From Aplectana chamaeleonis (lineage: Eukaryota; Nematoda; Chromadorea; Rhabditida; Cosmocercidae), in assembly GCA_029168955.1 (NCBI GenBank), contig JAPDOI010001811.1, positions 1 through 64,000 on the forward strand: DNA of 64,000 nt, read 5' to 3'. Under the pieces are notes generated by a model. It had not been told where the DNA came from, did not search any database, and was given only the letters and a program-made list of their open reading frames with translations. Each line of letters starts with the position of its first letter. Positions within the stretch are counted from its first letter, which is position 1. Made by a program: the position numbers and the translations under genes. This document shows, piece after piece, positions 15,001-24,142 of this stretch.

Positions 15001-15905
15001 TTTCTACGGCGTTCTGCGCACACCCATTTGGGTCCCGCACACTTTCTACGGCGTTCTGCGCACACCATTTGGGTCCGCACACATTCTACGGCGTCCGGCG
15101 CACTCCTACGTGGGTCCCGCACACTTTCTACGGCGTCCGGCGCACTCTCATTTGGGTCCCACACACTTTCTACGGCGTTCTGCACACACCCATTTGGGTT
15201 CCACACACTTTCTACGGCGTTCTGCGCACACCCATTTGGGTCCCACACACTTTCTACGGCGTTCTGCGCACACCCATTTGGGTCCCACACTTTCTACGGC
15301 GTCCGGCGCACTCCCATTTGGGTCCCACACACTTTCTACGGCGTCTTTCGCACACCCATTTGGGTCCCGCACACTTTCTACGGCGTTCTGCGCACTCATT
15401 TGGGTCCCACACACTTTCTCCGGCGTTCTGCGCACAACCATTTGGGTCCCGCACACATTATACGACGTCCGGCGCACTCCCACGTGGGTCCCACACACTT
15501 ACTACGGCGTTCTGCGCACACCCATTTGGGTCCCGCACACTTTCTACGGCGTCTGGCGCACTCCTACTTTGGCCCCACACACGTTCTACGGCGTCTTTCG
15601 CACTCTCATTTGGGCCCCCACACTTTCTACGGCGTTCTGCGCTTGCCCATTTGGGTCCCACACACTTTCTACGGCGTCCGGCGCACTTCCACGTGGGTCC
15701 CACACACTTTCTACGGCGTCCGGCGCACACCTACTTTGGTCCCACACACGTTCTACGGAGTTCTGCGCACACCCATTTGGGTCCCGCACACTTTCTACGG
15801 CGTCCGGCGCACTCACTTTGGTCCCAACACTTTCTGCGGCGTCTTTCGCTTGCCTCCTGCTGGGGTCCCGCACACTTTCTACGGCGTCTCTGTGGCGCAC
15901 TTCTG
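1..15905. repeat. Sat42-A: 42-bp tandem satellite, about 380 units
   Basis: The whole segment is head-to-tail copies of a 42-bp unit, recognisable by the block CACTTTCTACGGCGTCC followed by CATTTGGGTCCC. Two main unit types occur, one with TTCTGCGCACACC and one with CCGGCGCACTCTC after the core. They often alternate, giving an 84-bp dimer. The array is cut by the left window edge. The last units (about 15,580-15,905) are the most degenerate, as expected at a satellite border. Because 42 is a multiple of three and the unit lacks stops in five of six frames, very long open frames appear on both strands with 14-residue periodicity (for example GPAHFLRRSAHTHL). I read these as a by-product: the same open state occurs in several frames at once and there is no unique N-terminal or C-terminal domain. 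Non-coding satellite is by far the likeliest identity. Confidence 0.97.
9358..9690. repeat. Local 126-bp trimer higher-order repeat in Sat42-A
   Basis: The variant CCTGCGAACTCTCATTTGGG (CCTGCGAGC in the third copy) recurs at 9,361, 9,487 and 9,613, spaced exactly 126 bp or three 42-bp units. It is followed each time by two TTCTGCGCAC-type units. A second trimer-spaced duplication lies at about 10,049 and 10,175, marked by the rare words GGGTTCCACAAAC and ACGGAGTTCTGCG. These show recent segmental duplication of three-unit blocks in the interior of the array. Confidence 0.75.
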
Positions 15906-16003
15906 AGTCACACCGTGCGGCGTTCCCAAAAAGTACTTCCGAGATCCCGCCGTATTGTTTGGAAGCGTTGCCCAGTCAAATCCTGAGCAAAAAGCCTATC
16001 AAT

Positions 16004-16058
16004 GTAACGGTGTTTATTTCTACTAGTTCATTTTTTACGAATAAGTAAACGTCGGATG
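16004..16058 (+). repeat. Interspersed repeat copy 1 (pair with 56,360-56,415)
   Basis: About 55 bp starting GTAACGGTGTTTATTTC and ending AAACGTCGGATGG is repeated with a few substitutions at 56,360-56,415, in the same orientation. The flanks differ, so this is a dispersed repeat fragment. It could be the end of a transposable element, but no terminal inverted repeat or target duplication is visible. Confidence 0.7.
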
Positions 16059-16698
16059 GTTTATAATAACATGTTTACGTGTTTTTGTTCTTTCTTGACC
16101 CTCAATTTTGAGGCTCTGCAAAAATTAGAGCAACCAACTTTCAAAATTTGACAGGAGCTAGGGAAAGCAAACAAAACCAGCTCCTTGGCCAAAAATGAGC
16201 TCTCTGTGAGCTCAACGATAAGAGTTCCAACAAGATCGTGAACGTCAACTGAAAAAAAGAGGAGGAAGAACATTTTTTCGACCAAATATGACGTGGTTTG
16301 TGACACTTTTTCTCGAATCCTCCAGGTAAAATCCATTCCGGACCATTTTTGAACAGTTATTCAATCTTTCTAAAGCATATTGAATGCAAAAGAACGGTCT
16401 TCCCCATACGTTTACTCTGGACCCTGATAACTGAGATAAGGGGTTGCCATATAAAAAGTGATGGCTGCGAAATTGTTTCGTTCTCGAGAAAAGGCATGAA
16501 GTTTACGTGATCCGGCGTGTTCTAGTTACTAAACTCTGTATAATTGTTCATCTGAGTGCAGTTTTTTGTCTTTTACTTTTCTAGGAACAATTTCACTACT
16601 TTCTATGTGGACCGGGAAGCGTGAAACAGACTCCAGGGAAAATTAGTCCTTATTTTTAAAAAAATCCTTTGAACACTTTGGTTTACCTTGTGATAGAG

Positions 16699-16739
16699 AA
16701 AACACAAAAGGTTGCAATGACATTGCAACCTTGTGTTTT
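16699..16739. repeat. Near-perfect hairpin
   Basis: AAAACACAAAAGGTTGCAAT pairs with CATTGCAACC and TTGTGTTTT across a minimal loop, giving a stem of about 19 bp with a single-base bulge. It could be a cruciform, a minimal foldback element or a structured RNA if transcribed. No promoter or terminator context is visible. Confidence 0.7.
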
Positions 16740-17032
16740 CCACAATGAAATTGCAAAGTATTGCGTTTCGCGATATCGGTGATAAATGGCCAACTAACAA
16801 AATAATCTAAAAATCGCTTTCTAAACCTAAAGTTCTGCCGGTTCGAGCATTTCGTGGAAGACTCTAGAAGTCCCATCACTCAATGCTGAAGAATTGTTAT
16901 ACCCTGAAAGATACACATGGGCACGTTTTTCGAACCCATATATACGACCGCCAGCTCTGATCAAAGTGGCAGTGGATACGAAGAGCTGTGGAGGGAGTGT
17001 ATGTAGGCGAACGTGAAACGTCTACCTTATGT

Positions 17033-17120
17033 GTAGATGTGGCCTAGTGGTCTAAGGCGCTGTATTGGGCATCCGTCGCCTAGTCTCGGGCTGTGTTGGT
17101 TCAAACATTTCTACGGTTGA
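17033..17120 (+). repeat. tRNA-like relic (possible SINE head)
   Basis: A box-A-like TGGCCTAGTGG followed by CTAAGGCGC, and a box-B-like GGTTCAAAC about 50 bp downstream, resemble the internal RNA polymerase III promoter of a tRNA. A partial acceptor pairing (GTAGA with TCTAC) can be drawn. The T-stem does not pair and the anticodon stem is poor, so a working tRNA is unlikely. The GC-richer 300 bp that follow would fit a tRNA-derived SINE body, but that is inference. Confidence 0.35.
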
Positions 17121-18242
17121 GAGTTTTGCATTCAACACCACCCTTCCAGATAAATCTCGTTCCAGGGTGTCAACCATAGGAGGCATCGAGGCAACACCGA
17201 CCTCAGGTTGGCTGCCTATTTAAAGTCACTACAATCGGGGATTGCTACTGGCGCAGGTCACCTCAAAGGATCACTCAGAAGCCAAAGAAGAAATTTTGGT
17301 CGCTGAGGGGATGGGCTCCTCGGCTCGGGGGGGTCTTGCACGCGGAGACCGCGGGGAGCATCATGTCCCAGATGCCGACGGCAGCTAGGATGACCTCCCT
17401 ATAGCGGTTCCGGGTATGGACTGAGCTTCATTATTGATACCAAAAAACAGGAAGAAGTTGTCGAAAATTCATTTCCAAGAGATCTCCTGAATTTGCTGAA
17501 AATTCCTGGAGAGAACGGTGAGAAGTTTTCGAGAATTCATCGAGAATTCTCCAAGAATCCAGTCAGAAAAAATTGTTCTGGATTTGTACGAATTCAGGAC
17601 AAATACTCGCCAGTATTCAGGACAACTAGTTTTACTCTGGAGTACGGATAAGCCTGCCAGTACAATGCGATCTCTCGTTTTGCTACAACTCTTATGAATA
17701 GCTTGTTCAAACTCTACACAAGCACGCCCATACCGATCATTTTTTCCGCAGGGCTACCGTAAATCTTATCATTCTTGAACAAAACATGATAACGAACGGC
17801 GATAACACACGCTCATAAGGCCCTAGTTATACACCGGCGGGACGCTGCGGAAATAGCAAGACAACTATCACTTATATGCGCCCTAACTGTGCTCCAGGCA
17901 TGTCAAATAAAAGCGAACAGTGGTCGCAGAAGAAACGCGCCCGGAAGGCCGCACAGAGCAGTTATACACGCCGCGGCAATCGTATACTCTCGTATCCTTG
18001 CGGGACCTTCCCTGTTGGAAATTTGCCAAATTTCCACCAGCTGATTATTTTCAGATTTAAAATTGTTAAAACATTACCAAAACGACATAACGAGCAATCT
18101 CGTTATGACGAGAGGAAATTGATTATTAGTGATATTCTGCAATTAAAAAGTGTCAAAAGCAGAAACTGATGAACAGTCGATGAAATACCATTAGAAACGC
18201 CTGGAAATTTTTCGTCTGCAGTATTGCGTCAAGGACGCAACA

Positions 18243-18880
18243 TTGCAGACGAGGCCTCGATTCACGCAGCAACTCAGACAATGGGGTGGACCGACCGCGG
18301 GCGAAAACTCGCGTTTCCTACCGACCGCGTGCCACTATCGTACTGACCGCGGGCAAAAAATACATTTCGTGCCGAACGCGCTCATTCGCGTACTGACCGC
18401 GCAAGCGCGAAATAGAGCACGCGGTCGATACGCCTGAGCTCCGCAATTAACCGCTGGCGAAAGTTCCATGGAGACGTACTGACCGCGGAGCATTCATCTT
18501 TGCGCGCGGTCAGGTACGAAATATGACTTTCGCTGCGGTCGGTACGTGAGCACACGTGGTCAGTACGTATGTGCTCACGTTCGGTACGCAAACCGCCCGC
18601 GTTCAGCAATGCGCAAGAAAATCTGGTCCGGTGAGGTCGCTGTGTCGGTTTGCACCGTCGGTACGCAATCGTCTCGCGTTCAGTACCCAATCGCCCGCCC
18701 GTTCAGTACGCAGGCAAACTGGGTAGGAGGAAGATCAGTTTGTCAGTCTGCGCGGTCGGTACGCAAGTGTTCGCATTCAGTTCGCAAACCCCCCGCGTTC
18801 AGTACACAGTCAAAAATGGTGGGCGAGGTCAGTTTGTCAGTCCGTGCGATCTACAGCAAATGTAAGCAGGACCTGGACTC
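18243..18880. repeat. Cluster of CGTACYGACCGCG motifs, inverted halves
   Basis: About 18,280-18,500 carries repeated plus-strand copies of variants of TACCGACCGCG and TACTGACCGCG. About 18,500-18,870 carries the reverse complement (CGCGGTCGGTACG and decayed forms such as CGTTCAGTACGC). Spacing is irregular, so this is a decayed minisatellite or the subterminal repeat region of a transposon. The same motif forms a regular 21-bp array at 22,809-23,290. Small open frames here follow the repeats and are not credible genes. Confidence 0.7.
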
Positions 18881-19229
18881 CCGTCCTAACATACAGGTAG
18901 TTTGTTAGTGGTATCACTCATATTTCCGAAACAGCTGTGATAGATCGGTGAGTCTGTGTTTTCATCGATACGATCACATCTGTGGAGAAGCTTAATGAAA
19001 ATGTGAAGTGGAAACAAAAACCCACCGACCAATCTCAGTTATTTTCTTAAAATGAGTGATAACACAATAACCAGACTACAGTATGTTAGGGAAGAGTCCA
19101 CAACCTCACCAGATCCTACTCCATTGCCGTTTGCCGTTCCATTTCACTCTAGGGTAAGCTGTTTTGTCGTCAAGCAATCGGTTCCCCTCAGGAAGCGCAG
19201 TATCGCCGCGATTTATCGAAACTGCTCTT
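18881..19229. other. Unassigned spacer
   Basis: No recognisable gene, RNA or repeat. A short open frame starting at 19,052 runs into the inverted-repeat element at 19,230 and has no recognisable domain. Confidence 0.5.
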
Positions 19230-19395
19230 TGGCCGGGATCATACTTGCTGCGACCAAAGCGACGGCGAGACAGTGCAAATGGAGTATATCGATTTTCGGT
19301 CAGATATTGATGCGTCGGCGTCGCCCGTCGCTGGAAGTGCATGATCCCGGCCCTTTCTCACACATCGCTGCGACGGTAGTATGATCCGGGCCTAA
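19230..19395. mobile_element. Small inverted-repeat element (MITE-like)
   Basis: GGCCGGGATCATACT at the left end and AGTATGATCCGGGCC at the right end are inverted repeats of about 15 bp. GCTGCGAC-type sequence follows just inside on each side, and a further internal GATCCCGGCC is present. The size (about 165 bp) and non-coding content fit a miniature inverted-repeat transposable element. No clear target-site duplication is seen, so the superfamily is unknown. Confidence 0.5.
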
Positions 19396-20046
19396 CCGTA
19401 GCATCTATTTTAAACCCTGAACCTTATTTGCAGATTATTTCGCTGAAGTGGCATCGGAAGTTGTCCCATACGAGCAATCTTCGGCCTCGATAATTCCCTC
19501 TTGTGAATATTCAAAACCACTCCAAATATTCAAAGACATCTCGCGCAATCTGGTCTCTCTCTAATGCCACATTCGGATTGCCAAGAACTCGATACCGGAA
19601 AGATCACCAAAAAAGGAGGGGTGTACTTGTATTGGGGGTGTACTTCTTATTTTCAAAGGCCTCTTATTTTAAATCTTCTTCTGATAGTTGTACTTTTAAT
19701 AGAGTGAAAACACAGTATATCTGTAAATCGAGGTCACGGTTTGGCGGAACAGTGGTGAAATTACTTCCAGAGTTGGTGCTATATACAGCCTGCTGATGTG
19801 AAGCGAAGAAACCTTACACAACCCGGTGCGCCCAATGTAAAATAACGCAGGCAGGACTCGAGAGTGCTATTTCTGGTTCATGTGTGAAGGATTTGAATGC
19901 CATTGAGGTTCTCGAACATCAAGTTCTTTTCAGCTAGGCAGTGGAAAAACTCTCAATTTACTGTTGCGCATGTATACATTCTAGGCAACTTGTCATTGAT
20001 ATCCTGATCATGCTGGGGCAAAAGTTGATAACACGGCGAAGGCTAC
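19396..20046. other. Unassigned spacer
   Basis: Only short open frames and no recognised motif. The segment 19,958-20,046 continues the minus-strand open frame that starts at 20,263. It may be intron if the donor site at 20,046-20,045 is real. Confidence 0.4.
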
Positions 20047-20263
20047 CTTGATCACGATCACGCACGATCTCAATGAAATCGCTTGGATCTTCACTGGCCA
20101 GAATCCCGATATCCCCTAACGAGCTCTTCGTCACCCAAACCTCTTCTATGACCTCCTTGATCACCTTGCTATCGAACACGCTAGTGGCCACCCCATCAAC
20201 TTTTTCTCCCGTCTCCCACTCTGGCGTGCCCCAGACAGTCAATTCAAAAATTGGCGATTTCAT
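20047..20263 (-). CDS. Possible host exon, unknown protein (weak)
   Basis: On the minus strand a methionine codon at 20,263, preceded directly by an in-frame TGA, opens about 72 codons. Their composition looks protein-like, with acidic and hydrophobic residues alternating (for example GDIGILASEDPSDFIEIV). The frame then meets CAAG/GTAGCC, a plausible splice donor with the GT at 20,046-20,045. Read without splicing, the open frame runs to 19,958 (101 codons) with less protein-like composition. I do not recognise the family and find no linked second exon. It may be part of a dead mobile element or a chance open frame. Confidence 0.25.
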
Positions 20264-20429
20264 TCAAATCAAGCCGGGGTTTCTTTCTTCATAGGCCCCA
20301 ATCTCCTCATACTGCTCTCTTTCTCTATCTTCCTCACTTTCTTCTCAATTTCTCTACAATTCCAATAACTTCTTCTCACTACTCGTTTTTATCTTTTCGT
20401 TAACGTGATACTTTTCTTCGCTTCAACTA

Positions 20430-20649
20430 CTTATTTATTTATTTACTTTTTATTTATACACGTGCTTACTTTATTTATTCAATTACTTTTTTTGATTAAT
20501 TAATTAATTAATTAATTAAATTATTTATTTAATTATGCATTTATTTACTTATTTATTTAACTACTTTTTTAAATTAATTTATTTAATAATTCATTCATTT
20601 ATCTATTCATTCATTTTTTATTTATTTGTTTATTTATTTCTTTACTTCT

Positions 20650-20712
<63 letters not shown>

Positions 20713-20745
20713 CTCATTTATTTATCTTTTCACTTATTTATTTTT
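20430..20745. repeat. TTTA/TTAA-rich microsatellite tract
   Basis: Low-complexity sequence dominated by ATTT tetranucleotides, purest at about 20,647-20,712, with a TTAA run at about 20,497-20,520. Open frames through it encode only Leu/Phe/Tyr/Ile strings and are artefacts. The 100 bp on either side are pyrimidine-rich. Confidence 0.9.
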
Positions 20746-21130
20746 CCCCACGTGGAAGAAAGTCAACCGCGCGCCGAGGGAGAGTTTGGCGAGTGGGATT
20801 TTCTTCTTCTTTTCTCTTTTGCCGTCTTTCTCTTTGGATTCCTCGATCGTCTTTCCTTACTTACTTATACTGATCTTCATCATCTTGTTTTTCTTGGTGT
20901 AGTCGTAGCTTACGAATGATTCAGTGTTAATATCCAAAATTTGATGTTTTCGAATTTTTCAAAACTCATCGACAAAAATGGCTGTTCACGTAGACTCGAA
21001 TGAAAATTTTCGTTGCAAAAAGACCGAGTTTATCCTCTGTAAAAATGTGAATAATCGCTTGTGCTTGCAAAAAATAGACATTGGAGCACTTCGTACTGTA
21101 TCGTTAGCGGGTTGGAATTCCTAGCCGCAG
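20746..21130. other. Unassigned spacer right of the AT tract
   Basis: Pyrimidine-rich then mixed sequence with no convincing gene, RNA or repeat. Short open frames are continuations of the low-complexity tract. Confidence 0.5.
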
Positions 21131-21640
21131 TTGCGGACAGACGCGCTTGCAGCACGCAGCCCGACGATAAGTGTGCTGGACTAACGGGTCCCGACACAGC
21201 TACCCCTTCTCCCAGCACGATTATAATTGTGCTGCGCGCGCTGAAACAACGACCCACCGCAATCGCAGAGCAGAATTTCAGCACGATAACGACAATGAAA
21301 TGCGTCCGAATGAAGAATGGCGGCGCACGCGGCCAGCGCAGCTTGGCGGGCAGCCGGCGCGTTCGCCGCTCTCGGACGAGGCTTGCGAAAGTTCCCACCG
21401 CCATCGACTACGAACGGGGCCGGCACCGGCTGGCAGCAAGTACTGCGCCGATCAATCAGCTATGCAGACGTTGGAGAGAGGGACGGCCGTCGTTGAAATC
21501 CAAAACTCGTCCGAGGTTCCCAGCACATGCGACCTTGGCGAAAAGCCGCCTGCCAGACCACGCCGGCCGTGTGGAGGCCGCCATTCTCGTTCGGGCACAC
21601 TTTGCAATCAATTTCAACAATAGACACTATCAACAGGGAC
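21131..21640. repeat. Degenerate GC-rich inverted repeat (possible foldback element)
   Basis: The stretch at about 21,301-21,360 (containing GAATGGCGGC and GGCGGGCAGC) is matched imperfectly by the reverse complement at about 21,541-21,600 (GCCGCCATTC and GCCGCCTGCC). The similarity seems to continue outward to about 21,280 and 21,635. The segment is much more GC-rich than its neighbours, which leaves several overlapping open frames of 81-208 codons on both strands. None shows a domain, so I do not call them genes. An old foldback or MITE insertion is the best reading. Confidence 0.5.
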
Positions 21641-22808
21641 ATTTCGATCCCACAAGGATTCCATTAAATAAAACACACGGATGCTAATCTCACAACACGA
21701 ACACCTTGAGTTTCTTATAGAAGGATAAGGAAAAGAAGGCAAAGAAGGAAATGCAAGATCAGAAATGGAAGATTTTAAAATGCGAGAGGAACTGTAGTGA
21801 AATGTCTCTTAATACGAAACTTTCGTTTAAAAAGTGACAGCGGTTGGTAAGCACGCGCACGCAGCAGGTATGCATTGCTCCCATCAGAATGACGAGCATT
21901 AACGTTTAAAAGAAGCATTCGTGATAAAAAAAGTTACCTGAGATTTCATCGTAAAGGTGTATATCTGGCCACCAATGGAGTAAAAATAAGTGAAATTCAC
22001 GAGAAAAAAAACGTGTAAGCAAGGAAAACGATTTAACGCGGCTGGCCTCCCATCGCTAAATATAGTCATCTTTCGCAAACATCAAATTAACAGAACCAAA
22101 CCTCTCCAGCTAGATCGCGGATGGGGTGATTTTGAGCAAGACGCGGTAGGTTTGGTAAGGCTTCAATCATAACTGGCCAATGAGCGTCGCCAGCCGGTCG
22201 ACAATTGTAGCGGACATGAATGTGGTGGGGGTGAAAAAAACACCCGGGGCGGCTGGCCCGACCGATGTCCCTATGATAAAATATAAAGAAATGAATGATA
22301 TCCATAACATCGTTCCACAATTCATATATTGACCGCGCCAGCCCCAGCTAGCCCGCACCGGAGTCTTTTTGCAACCTCCATCGTCCATGGTCTTCATACG
22401 TTTCCACCGGGTTGGTCACGGCGGGTTACGACGATTTTTTCCGCCAGCCCTGACGGGGGCCTAGCTCCCCTAATTTTGAGTCGGTCGAGGTAGGGCGTAT
22501 CAGGTTTATAATGCCAAGATATCCTTATTTTGTCATGACCAACCGCTCCTCTGCTTGCTCCGCGCGGACTCATCTGAGCAGAACCAGACTTTTAGATGTT
22601 GTTGATTAAGAAAAGCTCGTCATTTGCAGTTGGAAGGCCAGCCAGGTTGGGCTGTTTCAAGTTGTTTGTGCGTTACCCCGAAACCATCCCACTCCCAACT
22701 GTTGCTTATTTTCAATTTTTTGGGACCAGATACGTAGTAATAGCGGTCAAGTCTTTAAAAAAATTCTTACTAACAACGTGATGGAAAATCGGGCCTATCA
22801 CGCGTGAG
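21641..22808. other. Unassigned spacer
   Basis: Mixed sequence with short open frames only. The phrase AACCAAACCTCTCCAGC near 22,095 recurs near 56,235, which suggests a dispersed repeat end, but no full element can be traced. A GC-rich patch at 22,330-22,480 is not identifiable. Confidence 0.5.
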
Positions 22809-23290
22809 TGCGTACTAACCGCGGCCAATCCTACACGCGAAATTTGTACCGACCGCGTGGCGATGCGTACCGACCCCGTGAAAATGCGTACTGACGGCGT
22901 GGCAAGACGTACCGAACACGTGAAAGTGCGTACCGACCCCGTCGAAATGCGTACTGACGGCGTGGCAAGACGTACCGACCACGTGAAAGTGCGTACCGAC
23001 CACTTGACGGTGCGTACCGACCGCGTGGCGAAGCCTACCGACTGCGTGGCAGTGTGTACTGATCGCGTGGCGGTGCGATACCGACCTCGCGACAATGCGT
23101 ACCGACCACGTGACAGTGCGTACCGACCGCGTGGAAGTGCCTACCGACCGCGTGGCAATGCGTACTGATGGCGTGGCAGTGCGTACCGGCCGCGCGACAA
23201 AACGGCTACCGACCGCGTGGCATTCCGTACTGACCGCGTGGCGGTGCGTATCGACCGCGCGCTAATTTGCGTGCCGACCGCGTGCAAATT
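22809..23290 (+). repeat. 21-bp minisatellite built on GCGTACCGACCGCGTGG
   Basis: About 22 tandem units of roughly 21 bp, each containing a variant of GCGTACCGACCGCGTGG plus four variable bases. Spacing is regular in the centre and decays at both ends. Open frames on both strands repeat every seven residues (for example VRTDRVA) and are shadows of the repeat. The same core occurs in both orientations at 18,280-18,870, so the two clusters belong to one family. Confidence 0.88.
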
Positions 23291-23425
23291 GTGCGTTCCA
23301 AACGTCGCCCATCCCGCTGTCGGTACGCAACTTGTCCGCCGTCAGTCCACCCCATTGTCTGGAGAAGCGGCGTCAATGTCATCGCGAGACGTTTTTCATT
23401 CCGCTGGTGTCTAACTAGGGCCTAA

Positions 23426-23476
23426 GGCCCCGGGTCATAGTTGGATGAGCCGACGCCTCCAGCCCGGTCGATACAC
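23426..23476 (+). repeat. Dispersed module copy 1 (pair with 48,464-48,512)
   Basis: GGCCCCGGGTCATAGTTGG, then about 15 variable bases, then CCAGCCCGGTCGATA. The same two words in the same order and spacing occur at 48,464-48,512. Shared ends next to unrelated DNA suggest a transposable-element terminus. No partner inverted repeat is found nearby. Confidence 0.6.
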
Positions 23477-24015
23477 ACACAATGCATTGGAAATGGGATG
23501 CAAAAATCACTCGGTGTATCCCCGCACCCCCAACACCCCCAACACCCACACCCGGTCGATGCATTATGAACAACATGGCGAGGTGAAGCTGAAGAAAATC
23601 ACTCGGTGTATCCCCCGCACCCCCAACACCCCCGCACCCCCAACACCCCGCACCCCGGTCGATACGTATGTTTAAAATGATGCAGTGAAGTTGAGAAAAT
23701 CACTCGGTGTATCCGACGCGGTCGATATCCATGCAATACGTGGATGAGAAAATCACCGGGTGGGCGGGGCGAAGATAAAACATTGCGTATCACTAGAAAG
23801 CTAACCTCACTGCTCCCTCCTTTACTTCACCATACTCTCCTTCACTTTTTCTCTGAACAGGTGCAATCCTGTTGGCCACGTAATCATCGTCATATCTAGT
23901 TGGATGCACCGAGTGATTTTCTCAGCCTCACTCCATCATTTTAAACATACGTATCGACCGGGGTGGTGTTCGGGGGTGTTGGGGGTGCAGGGTGTGGTAG
24001 TGCGGGGGATGATAC
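23463..24015. repeat. Direct and inverted repeat with C-rich/G-rich arms
   Basis: Units of about 91-101 bp starting AAATCACTCGGTGTATCC recur at about 23,503, 23,594 and 23,695, with a partial unit before them. The reverse complement of the second unit lies at about 23,899-24,015, sharing ACATACGTATCGACCGG and GAGTGATTTTCTCA. The arms (about 110 bp) are separated by about 175 bp. The CACCCCCAA tracts read as G-runs on the minus strand at 23,612-23,656 and on the plus strand at 23,959-24,008. The overall form is a foldback. Short open frames rich in Pro/Thr are artefacts of the C-rich tracts. Confidence 0.75.
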
Positions 24016-24142
24016 AGATGCAAATAGCACCAACTATGCCCCATTACGGTAGTCTCTGCGGAAAAATGATCAATCTGATTGGAGTAGGAACGACTGCCAG
24101 TTCAAACTTTCAACTTTCACTACATTTGAAAACTTCGCTCTA

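Larger units (their letters stand above)
15906..18242. other. Spacer right of Sat42-A; no gene recognised
   Basis: Mostly AT-rich sequence with only short open frames (under 100 codons), none with recognisable domains. It contains the interspersed copy at 16,004-16,058, the hairpin at 16,699-16,739 and the tRNA-like stretch near 17,033-17,120, each listed separately. The part at 17,150-17,430 is more GC-rich and may be the body of a tRNA-derived short interspersed element, but I cannot delimit it. The part at 17,640-18,240 shows nothing I can assign. Confidence 0.6.
18275..23361. mobile_element. Candidate 5.1-kb element with 19-bp inverted ends
   Basis: The sequence CAGACAATGGGGTGGAC followed by YGAC begins at 18,275, and its reverse complement ends at 23,361 (GTCCACCCCATTGTCTG). 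Just inside both ends lie clusters of the CGTACCGACCGCG motif, a layout seen in DNA transposons with subterminal repeats. I see no matching target-site duplication in the immediate flanks and no transposase inside. The alternatives are two separate related elements in opposite orientation, or chance clustering of members of one repeat family. Confidence 0.35.

Noticed and set aside
1..15905. CRISPR array
   Set aside because: Repeats are directly adjacent, with no unique spacers between conserved repeats. The 42-bp period is the whole unit, and the context is eukaryotic.
20535..20873. Leu/Phe/Tyr-rich open frame resembling a membrane protein
   Set aside because: It is the TTTA microsatellite read as codons. 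The apparent hydrophobic segment is low complexity.
21061..21687. 208-codon GC-rich open frame
   Set aside because: It lies across a degenerate inverted repeat. Open frames in three other registers overlap it, and no domain is recognisable.
22085..22165. Inverted pair AACCAAACCT and AGGTTTGGT as a MITE
   Set aside because: Only about nine bases match, without extension or target duplication. It is retained only as a note that AACCAAACCTCTCCAGC recurs near 56,235.
22857..23168. 103-codon frame with RTDRVAV repeats
   Set aside because: It is the 21-bp minisatellite, open because the unit is seven codons long.
23463..24015. Telomeric repeats
   Set aside because: The C-rich and G-rich tracts are irregular, with no TTAGGC or TTAGGG tandem run anywhere in the window.
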